This document shows positions 47,027 to 54,197 of a DNA stretch of 54,197 nucleotides, in pieces. Each line of letters begins with the position of its first letter. Positions within the stretch are counted from its first letter, which is position 1. The position numbers and the translations under genes were made by a program. This DNA is from Acinetobacter sp. ANC 3832 (lineage in GTDB: Bacteria > Pseudomonadota > Gammaproteobacteria > Pseudomonadales > Moraxellaceae), in NCBI RefSeq assembly GCF_002135415.1, contig NZ_NEGJ01000017.1, positions 1 through 54,197 of the forward strand. Reading direction: 5' to 3'. The notes beneath the pieces were generated by a model that was not told the DNA's origin, searched no databases, and worked only from the letters and a program-made list of their open reading frames with translations.

Positions 47027-47326
47027 ATGAATGAGATAAAAATGCAATTTCAACATATCGATAATCAACAGAATGGTGAATTTTTTCTGAATAATGAGCA
47101 AGGCAAACGCATTGCAGAAATCAGTTATGTATGGAGTGATGCGCATAAAATTATTGCCAACCATACATGGGTCGATGATTCATTGCGTGGTCAGGGCATG
47201 GCACGTCAGCTTTTGGATACTTTAGTTGAATTTGCACGTGAAAAGAAGTTAAAAATTGTGCCCACTTGTTCTTATGTTGAAGTAATGTTTAGACGTGAGA
47301 AAAGCTTTGCGGATGTTGTAGCTTGA
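47027..47326 (+). CDS. Small GNAT-type acetyltransferase (YjdJ-like), copy 2
   Basis: A 99-residue paralog of the preceding gene: GEFFLNNEQGKRIAEISYVW, LRGQGMARQLLDTLVEFAREK and IVPTCSYVEVMFRR align with it throughout. ATG 47042, five codons in, is an alternative start. Cys-Ser-Tyr replaces Cys-Pro-Tyr in the conserved motif near the end. It shares a terminator with mpl. Confidence 0.86.
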   Translation: MNEIKMQFQHIDNQQNGEFFLNNEQGKRIAEISYVWSDAHKIIANHTWVDDSLRGQGMARQLLDTLVEFAREKKLKIVPTCSYVEVMFRREKSFADVVA

Positions 47327-47346
47327 TATATTTATTTTATTAAATT

Positions 47347-47370
47347 AAAAAGCCCGTATTGCGGGCTTTC
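47347..47370. terminator. Bidirectional terminator between the GNAT pair and mpl
   Basis: AAAAGCCCG, tattg and CGGGCTTTC separate convergent genes. Confidence 0.88.
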
Positions 47371-47380
47371 TTCTTTCAAA

Positions 47381-48751
47381 TCAATTATTTGCTTTTAACG
47401 CCGTCATCAATTTTTGATGTAATCCACCAAAACCACCATTCGACATAATCACCACAGCATCACCCTCGCCTGCTTTGGAAACAATAGTATTAATGATGTC
47501 ATCCAAAGTACGAGCAATCACTGCTTTATTGGTTGCAGCATCAATGACAGGCTGTAAATCCCAGTCCAAGCCTTCAGGTTGATACCAAATCACTTCATCC
47601 GCCAACCGAGCAGAATGGGCTAAACCATCTTTATGGCTACCCATACGCATGGTGTTTGAACGCGGTTCAATAATCGCCCAAAGTTTACGTTCAGCTAAAC
47701 GCTTTCGAGCACCTTCCAATGTTGTATCAATCGCTGTTGGGTGATGTGCAAAGTCATCATAGACTTCGATACCATTCACTGTACCAAGCAACTCCATACG
47801 ACGTTTGACACCACCAAAATTCGACAATGCTTCGCAAGCTGTTTCAATCGAAACACCGACATGCTCCGCTGCCGCAATGGTTGCTAATGCATTGGCTACA
47901 GAGTGTTGACCAGTCATTGTCCATTTCACTTCGCCTTTGACAACGCCGTGTTGCAATACTTTAAAATGAGAACCATCTGCGACCAATTGTTCCGCATAAA
48001 CCTCAGTAGTCTCGTTGGCGTCTAAAGAGGTGCGAACTACAGGTGTCCAGCAACCCATGTCTAAGACTTCATCAATATTCGTTTCAGTAATCGGTGCAAT
48101 AATTCGACCTTCACTTGGAATGGTACGGACTAAATGATGGAATTGTTTTTGAATCGCAGCCAAGTCATCAAAAATATCGGCATGGTCAAATTCAAGATTA
48201 TTTAAAATGGCTGTTTTAGGATGATAATGTACGAACTTAGAGCGTTTATCAAAAAATGCAGAATCGTATTCATCTGCTTCGACGCAGAAATATTTGCCAC
48301 CGCCTAAACGTGCGCTTTCGCTAAAACCTAAAGGTACACCACCAATCAAGAAACCAGGGTTTAAACCTGCTTGATCGAGCACCCAAGCCAACATTGTCGT
48401 GGTGGTTGTTTTACCATGTGTTCCTGCAACACCAAGCACATGTTTACCTTGTAGTACATGATCTGCTAGGAATTGCGGACCTGAAATATAGGGTAAACCT
48501 TGATTCAACATATATTCCACAGCATCAATACCACGTTTCATAGCATTGCCCACAATCACTAAATCTGGGTGTGGTTGTAAATGACTGTGGTCATAGCCTT
48601 GCATTAAAGTAATGCCTGCATTTTCAAGTTGGGTTGACATGGGTGGATAGACATTCGCATCTGACCCCGTCACCTTGTGTCCTAAATCTCGTGCTAATAG
48701 CGCTAAAGAACCCATAAAGGTGCCACAAATACCCAAAATATGCAGATGCAT
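47381..48751 (-). CDS. mpl: UDP-N-acetylmuramate:L-Ala-gamma-D-Glu-meso-DAP ligase
   Basis: Attaches recycled murein tripeptide to UDP-MurNAc, saving cell-wall material. From ATG 48751 it has 456 residues in three Mur-ligase domains: N-terminal MHLHILGICGTFMGSLALLA (the GICGTFMG loop marks Mpl rather than MurC), ATP loop GTHGKTTTT at 110-118, and a C-terminal domain with IEPRSNTMRMG. GGAG eight bases before ATG 48751 decides the start over 48784. It belongs to the same recycling route as anmK. Confidence 0.96.
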   Translation of the reverse strand: MHLHILGICGTFMGSLALLARDLGHKVTGSDANVYPPMSTQLENAGITLMQGYDHSHLQPHPDLVIVGNAMKRGIDAVEYMLNQGLPYISGPQFLADHVLQGKHVLGVAGTHGKTTTTTMLAWVLDQAGLNPGFLIGGVPLGFSESARLGGGKYFCVEADEYDSAFFDKRSKFVHYHPKTAILNNLEFDHADIFDDLAAIQKQFHHLVRTIPSEGRIIAPITETNIDEVLDMGCWTPVVRTSLDANETTEVYAEQLVADGSHFKVLQHGVVKGEVKWTMTGQHSVANALATIAAAEHVGVSIETACEALSNFGGVKRRMELLGTVNGIEVYDDFAHHPTAIDTTLEGARKRLAERKLWAIIEPRSNTMRMGSHKDGLAHSARLADEVIWYQPEGLDWDLQPVIDAATNKAVIARTLDDIINTIVSKAGEGDAVVIMSNGGFGGLHQKLMTALKANN

Positions 48752-49131
48752 ATACTTAACTCCACTACGGTTTAGACACATCACTTAATTTTTTGTGCTG
48801 TTGTCGTGATTAATTTGATTTGAAAGCAACGATATCAAGGCTTTTCGTGAAAAGATAGTTTTTCTTGGTATGTTTTTGGCTATGCCATCAAGCATGAAAT
48901 ATAGGTAAAGATAAGAAGGGAATTTTTCTGATTTAATATTTGCCCTGTACGGATTGAGTTTGAAAAAATTGAGATAAAATATCTAATTTCTTTAAACGAT
49001 ACTTTTGATGTGATCGAGCTGTATTAACTTTTAATCTAGATTTTCTATCAATTTATATTGTCGACCACTCTATTATTTTTTAAAGCTTAGCGTGTAATCT
49101 ATTGCGATGTTCTTATCATTATCTTTTTAAA
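48752..49131. other. Divergent intergenic region between mpl and the DMT gene
   Basis: About 380 AT-rich bases that should hold both promoters. An in-frame extension of the DMT gene to 49102 exists but looks like leader. No other gene or motif was recognised. Confidence 0.5.
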
Positions 49132-49476
49132 ATGGCCTTATCTCTTCCTCTATTTTTACTCATCATCTCCAATTGCTTTATGACATTGGCGTGGTACGGT
49201 CATCTTAAATTTTTACATGATGCACCACTGTGGCAAGCCATTCTCTTTGGATGGGCGATTGCTCTGCTTGAATATAGTTTTATGATTCCTGCAACACGTT
49301 TATTGGCACAACAAGGTTGGTCTTTGGGTGAAATGAAGATTACGCAGGAAGTTGTGACTCTATTGGTGTTTGTCCCCTTCATGATTTTATTGTTTAAACA
49401 GCCATTTAAGCTCGATTATGTGTGGGCAGGACTATGCCTTTTTGGCTGTGTTTATTTTGTTTTTAGAAGCCAGTAA
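49132..49476 (+). CDS. DMT family membrane protein (DUF486 type)
   Basis: A 114-residue inner-membrane protein with four helices: LPLFLLIISNCFMTLAWYGHLK, then AILFGWAIALLEYSFMIPATRL, VVTLLVFVPFMILLF and AGLCLFGCVYFVFR. The pattern matches the small DUF486 family of the drug/metabolite transporter group. Such proteins probably act as dimers; the substrate is unknown. ATG 49132 fits the family start better than 49102. Single gene. Confidence 0.85.
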   Translation: MALSLPLFLLIISNCFMTLAWYGHLKFLHDAPLWQAILFGWAIALLEYSFMIPATRLLAQQGWSLGEMKITQEVVTLLVFVPFMILLFKQPFKLDYVWAGLCLFGCVYFVFRSQ

Positions 49477-49651
49477 ATAAGATCTATAACGGAATTAATC
49501 TAAAGTGTTTAGAATTCAGCATCTTTGTATTTCCGATTCAATATTGATATTCGCTCATATTCTTAAATACAGAATGGATACTTTTTAAAAGCTCGACTGA
49601 ATTATTTCCTTAAAAAATATCGAAAATATAGCGACACAGCATCTGTTAAAT

Positions 49652-49680
49652 TTTCGTGAGATGAATTTTCAGTCTATAAT
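49652..49680 (+). promoter_or_regulatory. Probable promoter of purE-purK
   Basis: A perfect -10 TATAAT (49675-49680) lies 78 bases before the purE start, with only a weak TTTCGT-like -35. No purine operator was recognised. Confidence 0.45.
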
Positions 49681-49758
49681 AGTGAGCTTCTGATTCATTT
49701 AAAGCTTGGCTATCGTCAAGATTTATCCTTCCTTACATTGGTTTATGGAATATTTGCA

Positions 49759-50271
49759 ATGAATGCGGCCGCTGCACAAGATGCTCCTTTAGTTGGAATT
49801 ATCATGGGTTCTCAATCTGATTGGGCAACTTTAGAACACACTGCCAATATGCTGAAACAGCTTGGTGTCCCTTTTGAAGCTGAAGTTGTGTCTGCACATC
49901 GTACGCCTGACCGTTTATTCGAATATGCTGAAACAGCACGCGAACGTGGCATTCAGGTGATTATTGCAGGTGCAGGTGGCGCAGCGCATCTACCGGGTAT
50001 GTGTGCAGCAAAAACTGATTTACCTGTATTGGGCGTTCCTGTGAAATCGTCTATTTTAAATGGTGTCGATTCATTGCTTTCTATCGTACAAATGCCTGCG
50101 GGTATTGCGGTGGGTACATTGGCGATTGGCCCTGCTGGCGCAACCAATGCGGCAATTATGGCAGCGCAAATTTTAGGTCTAACACGTCCTGAAATTGCAA
50201 AAAATGTTGCTGAGTTCCGTGCTGCGCAAACTGAAAAAGTGGCAAGCAAAAATATTCCTGGTCAAATCTAA
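49759..50271 (+). CDS. purE: N5-carboxyaminoimidazole ribonucleotide mutase
   Basis: Moves the carboxyl of N5-CAIR to give CAIR in purine synthesis. From ATG 49759 it has 170 residues with GSQSDW at 17-22, SAHRTPD at 45-51 and the [11 protein letters not shown] loop near 78, all substrate-contacting in class I PurE. The frame opens at TTG 49738 but the ATG, with GGAAT upstream, is preferred. It lies 26 bases before purK, the preceding enzyme of the pathway, in one operon. Confidence 0.97.
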   Translation: MNAAAAQDAPLVGIIMGSQSDWATLEHTANMLKQLGVPFEAEVVSAHRTPDRLFEYAETARERGIQVIIAGAGGAAHLPGMCAAKTDLPVLGVPVKSSILNGVDSLLSIVQMPAGIAVGTLAIGPAGATNAAIMAAQILGLTRPEIAKNVAEFRAAQTEKVASKNIPGQI

Positions 50272-50297
50272 AGCTAAGCTTACACGGGATAACGATT

Positions 50298-51419
50298 ATG
50301 GATAAAACCATCGGTATTTTTGGTGGGGGGCAACTTGGCCGTATGATGGCACAAGCTGCGTTACCACTGAATATTCAATGTACCTTCTTTGAAGCAAATA
50401 CAGATTGTCCATCAGCAACATTGGGTCAGGTCATTTCAACCAAAGTAGAAAATGGCTTGCAGGATTTTATCAATAGTGCAGATGTTTTCAGCCTTGAGTT
50501 TGAAAATACACCTTTGATCGATGTCGATGTTTTAACAAAGCAAAAAGATTTACACCCTCCTCGTCAAGCTTTGGCCATTGCACAGCATCGTCTGTCAGAA
50601 AAAGCCTTGTTTGATGAATTACAGATTCCTGTTGCGCCATATAAAGCGGTTGATTCATTAGACAGCTTACAACAAGCGGTTGTAGACTTAGGTCTTCCAA
50701 TCGTGTTGAAAACTGCGACTGGCGGTTACGATGGTAAAGGTCAGTTTGTATTACGTTCAGCAGATCAAATTGAACAAGCTTGGGCTGAATTGGGTCCTGC
50801 TGGTGAATTGATTGCCGAAAGTTTTGTGATTTTTTCTCGTGAAGTCTCAATCATTGCAGTGCGTGGGCAAAATGGTGAAGTGAAAACTTGGCCTTTAGCA
50901 GAAAATCATCACCATAATGGTATTCTTTCGCATTCCATTGTTCCTGCACCAAACAGCACAGATTTACAGCCTGTGGCGCAGAATTACATCACTCGCCTAT
51001 TGAATCATTTGGATTATGTCGGTGTGTTGACGCTTGAATTATTTGTGACTGAAAACGGCTTATATGCCAATGAGATGGCACCGCGTGTGCATAACTCGGG
51101 TCACTGGTCAATTGAAGGCGCAGTATGTTCACAGTTTGAAAATCATATTCGTGCGGTTGCAGGCTTACCCTTGGGTTCGACAGAAGTAGTTCGCCCTACG
51201 GTTATGGTGAATATTATTGGTCAGTATCCAAAATCTGAAGATGTACTGGCTTTGAATGGCGCACATTTGCATCTGTACAATAAAACTGAGCGTGCAGGCC
51301 GTAAAATTGGTCACATCACTTTAATGCCGAATGACAGTTCACAATTGACTAATTTATGCCGTCAATTGGCGAAAATCTTACCTGAGCCATTGGCGCTGAG
51401 TGAAGATATGAGCGTTTAA
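50298..51419 (+). CDS. purK: N5-carboxyaminoimidazole ribonucleotide synthase
   Basis: An ATP-grasp enzyme that makes N5-CAIR from AIR, bicarbonate and ATP; PurE then converts it. The 373 residues show GGGQLGRMMAQAA at 9-21, the ATP-binding lysine and glycine-rich stretch LKTATGGYDGKGQF near 136-149, and NEMAPRVHNSGHWSIEGA near 259, which binds AIR. The second gene of purEK, with a terminator after it. Confidence 0.98.
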   Translation: MDKTIGIFGGGQLGRMMAQAALPLNIQCTFFEANTDCPSATLGQVISTKVENGLQDFINSADVFSLEFENTPLIDVDVLTKQKDLHPPRQALAIAQHRLSEKALFDELQIPVAPYKAVDSLDSLQQAVVDLGLPIVLKTATGGYDGKGQFVLRSADQIEQAWAELGPAGELIAESFVIFSREVSIIAVRGQNGEVKTWPLAENHHHNGILSHSIVPAPNSTDLQPVAQNYITRLLNHLDYVGVLTLELFVTENGLYANEMAPRVHNSGHWSIEGAVCSQFENHIRAVAGLPLGSTEVVRPTVMVNIIGQYPKSEDVLALNGAHLHLYNKTERAGRKIGHITLMPNDSSQLTNLCRQLAKILPEPLALSEDMSV

Positions 51420-51436
51420 ACACGAGTTTGAATGTT

Positions 51437-51468
51437 AAAAAAGCGGTCATGCAAATGGTCGCTTTTTT
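51437..51468 (+). terminator. Terminator after purK
   Basis: AAAAAAGCG and CGCTTTTTT form the main stem, with partial pairing inside the loop, 18 bases past the purK stop. Confidence 0.8.
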
Positions 51469-51739
51469 ATTGCTAAGTTTTCTGTATGATGGCTTTCCTT
51501 TCAGTTAGGCAACGGTTATTTGTCTTAAAATATAATCAACTGATTGTGTATAAAGGCATTAATGATGATAAAAAAGCCAAGAAAAAGAATGAAAAATGTG
51601 TAAATTCTTACTTAGATTTTGTGCATAAGGGGTAATAACCTGTTTATTTTTCTTTTGAAAGGAGAAATTAAAGATCTTATACAATCATTTTTAGAGATCA
51701 ATTTAGTCATAAATTATGCTTTGAATTTAAATTATTGCT

Positions 51740-52224
51740 TGTGGGTAAGTTTTATCAATCAACATAAATATATCTGAGATTACGAGTTACCCACATGATC
51801 ATAAGAAAAAATATTTAAATTTAAAACTTCATTAGAAGTAAATTCAAAGATTTTAATTTAAAATCGTATTTTGCAAAAGATAGAAAATAAAATAAGCTAA
51901 AATTTTTAAAAAATATCAATATATCTTGAGTTATCAACAGTATGTCATCTACTTTTAGATTTCAATATTTAAAATAAATTGTGGATAAATCTTGTGAGCG
52001 GCTGAATCATCTTTTGAATTCAAAGTTGATTCAATATTTTAAATTTAAAAATAATTGAAATAAACAGTATGTGGATAAATTTTTTAAATTTAAAACAAGC
52101 AATCGCAGGTTATGAATTCAAAATGGAGAGAATGAATTTAAATTTTACGTTTTGCTTCTGTCATTTTATTCACAGGATGCTATGGTAATTACATAATTTA
52201 AATTTAAAACCATATTGTGGATAT
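51740..52224. other. Origin-like DnaA-box cluster near 52 kb
   Basis: Two perfect and four one-mismatch DnaA boxes within 485 bases, interleaved with AT palindromes of the kind seen in oriC. One box overlaps the start region of the transglycosylase gene, so control of that gene by DnaA is another possibility. A replication role is inferred only. Confidence 0.5.
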
Positions 52225-52225
52225 T

Positions 52226-53533
52226 ATGCGTCGCTTATCACTTCTTTGCGGATCGATTGTTTTAGCTTTTACTCAAGCCAATGCTGAACTTATTATTAAT
52301 GGTCAAACAGCAACTGGACAGCCCACATCTGTCAGTACAGCCTCAACATCTATTTCAAATAATAATTTTACATCTCAAAGTAATTTTCAAAGCTGTATCG
52401 CCAATTTACGTTCACAAGCAATTGCTTCAGGTGTCAGTGGTTCTACTTTTGATCGTTACACACAAAATTTAACGCCTGATTATTCAGTGATTGAAAAATT
52501 GAACTATCAACCTGAATTTTCGACACCAATCTGGGATTATCTCTCTGGGCTTGTAGATGAGGAGCGTGTGCAAAAAGGTCGTCAATTGCTTGCACAACAT
52601 CGTGACGTACTCAATCGTGTTTCAGCAGCTTATGGTGTTCCAGCTGAAACAGTTGTTGCTGTATGGGGTGTCGAAAGTAATTTTGGTGATATCTCAGGGA
52701 AATATCCTTTATTGCAGGCTTTAGGTACGCTCAGTTGTGAAGGTCGTCGTCAAAGTTATTTTCGAGGTGAGTTTTTTGCCACCATGCGTATTTTACAACG
52801 TGGTGACTTAAGAGAAGAACAACTGAAAGGTTCATGGGCAGGCGCTTTTGGTCATACACAGTTTATGCCATCGACTTATGAAGAGCTGGCTGTTGATTTT
52901 GATGGGGATGGGCGCCGTGATTTAGTATCAAGTACCGCTGATGCTTTAGCGTCTACAGCTAACTTTTTGAAAAAGCGTGGCTGGCAGACAGGCATGCCTT
53001 GGGGTTTTGAAGTAAAAGTCCCAGAAGGTATGTCTATAAGTGGTGAAAGTCGTCGTAATAAAAAGTCTCTTAATAATTGGGTTAATCGTGGATTAACGCG
53101 TGCGGACGGCTCAGCGATTATTCAAGGTAACCTTTCGGAAAGCAGCCAAGCAGGCTTAATGTCGCCTGCAGGTGAAAATGGTCCATTATTCTTAGTCTTT
53201 AAAAACTTTGATGCTATATATAGCTATAACGCAGCAGAAAGTTATGCACTTGCGATTGCACATCTATCAGATCGCTTACAAGGAAAAGGCGCTTTTGTTC
53301 AAGCTTGGCCAACGGATGATGCAGGAACTTCACGTGCAGAACGTCGTGAAATTCAAAACTTCCTGTTAAAACGTGGTTATGACATTGGAGATGCTGATGG
53401 TTTGATTGGTGATAAAACTCGTCTAGCCATTCGCCAAGAGCAAACTAAACTCGGTTTAAGTCCAACTGGGCGAGCAGGACAGCAAATTTTGCGTACTTTT
53501 CGAAGTGAAAATGCCAAACAAATGATGCAATAG
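52226..53533 (+). CDS. Lytic murein transglycosylase, MltB family
   Basis: Cleaves peptidoglycan glycan strands to 1,6-anhydro-MurNAc ends. From ATG 52226 it has 435 residues: a cleavable signal peptide (ANA-ELI, about 20, with no lipobox, so it differs from E. coli MltB), an MltB-type catalytic domain with Glu150 in VWGVESNFG, GAFGHTQFMPSTY near 212, and a C-terminal peptidoglycan-binding domain (about 370-425). A GTG three codons earlier is a poorer start. Its product feeds the recycling steps of anmK and mpl. Confidence 0.93.
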   Translation: MRRLSLLCGSIVLAFTQANAELIINGQTATGQPTSVSTASTSISNNNFTSQSNFQSCIANLRSQAIASGVSGSTFDRYTQNLTPDYSVIEKLNYQPEFSTPIWDYLSGLVDEERVQKGRQLLAQHRDVLNRVSAAYGVPAETVVAVWGVESNFGDISGKYPLLQALGTLSCEGRRQSYFRGEFFATMRILQRGDLREEQLKGSWAGAFGHTQFMPSTYEELAVDFDGDGRRDLVSSTADALASTANFLKKRGWQTGMPWGFEVKVPEGMSISGESRRNKKSLNNWVNRGLTRADGSAIIQGNLSESSQAGLMSPAGENGPLFLVFKNFDAIYSYNAAESYALAIAHLSDRLQGKGAFVQAWPTDDAGTSRAERREIQNFLLKRGYDIGDADGLIGDKTRLAIRQEQTKLGLSPTGRAGQQILRTFRSENAKQMMQ

Positions 53534-53548
53534 ACTCTCTAGAATTTG

Positions 53549-53575
53549 AAAAGGTCTGCTTATGCAGGCTTTTTT
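53549..53575 (+). terminator. Weak terminator after the transglycosylase gene
   Basis: GTCTGC and GCAGGC form an imperfect stem with TTAT loop and a T6 tail, 16 bases past the stop. Confidence 0.55.
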
Positions 53576-54138
53576 GCATTTTGGATTCACATTTAAAGGG
53601 TGAAGGATCACATGAGAATAGAGATTTTTGCTTTTAAGTGATACCTAAAGTCGAAGTATAGGTTTTTTTGTTTAAAGCTGATGAAGATATATAAAGAAGA
53701 TGCTCAAAGTGAAGTATTGATAGAAAGAAGTATGTGTATGGGTTTTAGAATAATCTGAACATGACTAGATTCACTGGTTGTGAAAGCAAGTTAAGATGAG
53801 GCATAGCTATAAAAGATAGTTTTAGGGTGCTTGTTTTAATGGTTGAGCTAAGTTTTATGCATATAACTATCATTTTGATAATCTAAAAGCTTAGTTTGTA
53901 CATATAGATTCATTGAATCCGATAATAGTCATGAAAATAACGAGACTTTTGGTATGGTAATACAGGGATTGGTTATTTATAGAGATACAGCAAAGCAAAA
54001 AAATATTAAAGAATGGAAGAAAATCAGAAATTTTTATTATAAATGATCAAAAAATAGGTGAAAAATATACTTTTTTATCAAAATAGTAGAAAAAACACAC
54101 ACTCGATTCAAATAATTAAAATTAATTAAGAAAAGGGG

Positions 54139-54166
54139 TTGTGTAGGATTAGGAATGCTGTAGAAT
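54139..54166 (+). promoter_or_regulatory. Promoter-like sequence pointing out of the window
   Basis: TTGTGT (54139-54144), a 16-bp spacer and TAGAAT (54161-54166) form a good sigma70 promoter, with the GC-rich CATCGGCGG just downstream. No start codon with a ribosome site follows before the window ends. It may serve a stable RNA operon transcribed away from oriC. Confidence 0.5.
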
Positions 54167-54197
54167 GCACATCCATCGGCGGTGATGTTAAATAAAA

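Larger units (their letters stand above)
51420..52225. other. AT-rich region with DnaA boxes and origin-like palindromes
   Basis: About 800 bases with no supported gene. Past the purK terminator lie perfect DnaA boxes at 51980-51988 and 52070-52078 (both -), and one-mismatch boxes at 51740-51748, 51787-51795, 51931-51939 and 52216-52224. TTTAAATTTAAAA occurs at 51814, 52037, 52082 and 52197. This recurs in oriC (30326, 30710). Confidence 0.7.
53534..54197. other. Gene-free right end of the window
   Basis: About 660 AT-rich bases. A weak hairpin with T tail (53549-53575) closes the transglycosylase gene and a strong promoter-like sequence lies at 54139-54166. No protein gene could be supported. 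Confidence 0.55.

Overview
The window is a stretch of gammaproteobacterial chromosome, almost certainly from Acinetobacter or a close relative (Moraxellaceae). The DNA is AT-rich. The order gyrB-recF-dnaN-dnaA / rpmH-rnpA-yidD-yidC-mnmE places the replication origin near 30.3-31.0 kb. The flanking set (grpE-dnaK, tyrS, anmK, erpA, yheS on one side; hpt, guaD, mpl, purE-purK, an MltB-type transglycosylase on the other) fits Acinetobacter. No insertion sequence, prophage, CRISPR array or tRNA gene was seen.

Left arm (1-30.3 kb). The extreme left carries what looks like the promoter and leader of a leftward rRNA operon whose 16S gene lies outside. Then come ppiA, an HSL-type esterase, two lipoproteins, the heat-shock pair grpE and dnaK (each with a sigma32-like promoter), several unknown membrane proteins, a matrixin-type protease with a long coiled coil, tyrS, anmK, an alpha/beta hydrolase and erpA. 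A tandem array of four paralogous secreted proteins that resemble solute-binding proteins fills 14.7-20.0 kb, with no transporter beside it. The ABC-F gene yheS and two small unknown genes precede gyrB-recF-dnaN-dnaA.

Origin. The dnaA-rpmH gap holds several DnaA boxes and AT-rich palindromes. Two more DnaA-box clusters lie outside it: one between convergent genes at 22.5-22.7 kb, and one at 51.7-52.2 kb that shares the AT palindrome TTTTAAATTTAAAA with the origin. Four parS-like sites (10.2, 27.2, 37.0 and 41.9 kb) surround the origin, although parAB is not here.

Right arm (31-54 kb). rpmH, rnpA, yidD and yidC (ribosome, RNase P and membrane insertion) lead into mnmE (tRNA modification). Further on are a YgiW-like protein, an MFS transporter, a DsbC-like isomerase, GlsB/YeaQ-like protein, hpt and guaD (purine salvage), a ygiB-ygiC-like pair, a TerC/Alx-like protein behind a yybP-ykoY manganese riboswitch, sotB, twin small GNAT proteins, mpl (wall recycling, like anmK on the left), purEK, and a lytic transglycosylase. 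The window ends at a strong promoter-like sequence pointing right, possibly for another stable RNA operon. Many genes point away from the origin, co-directional with replication.
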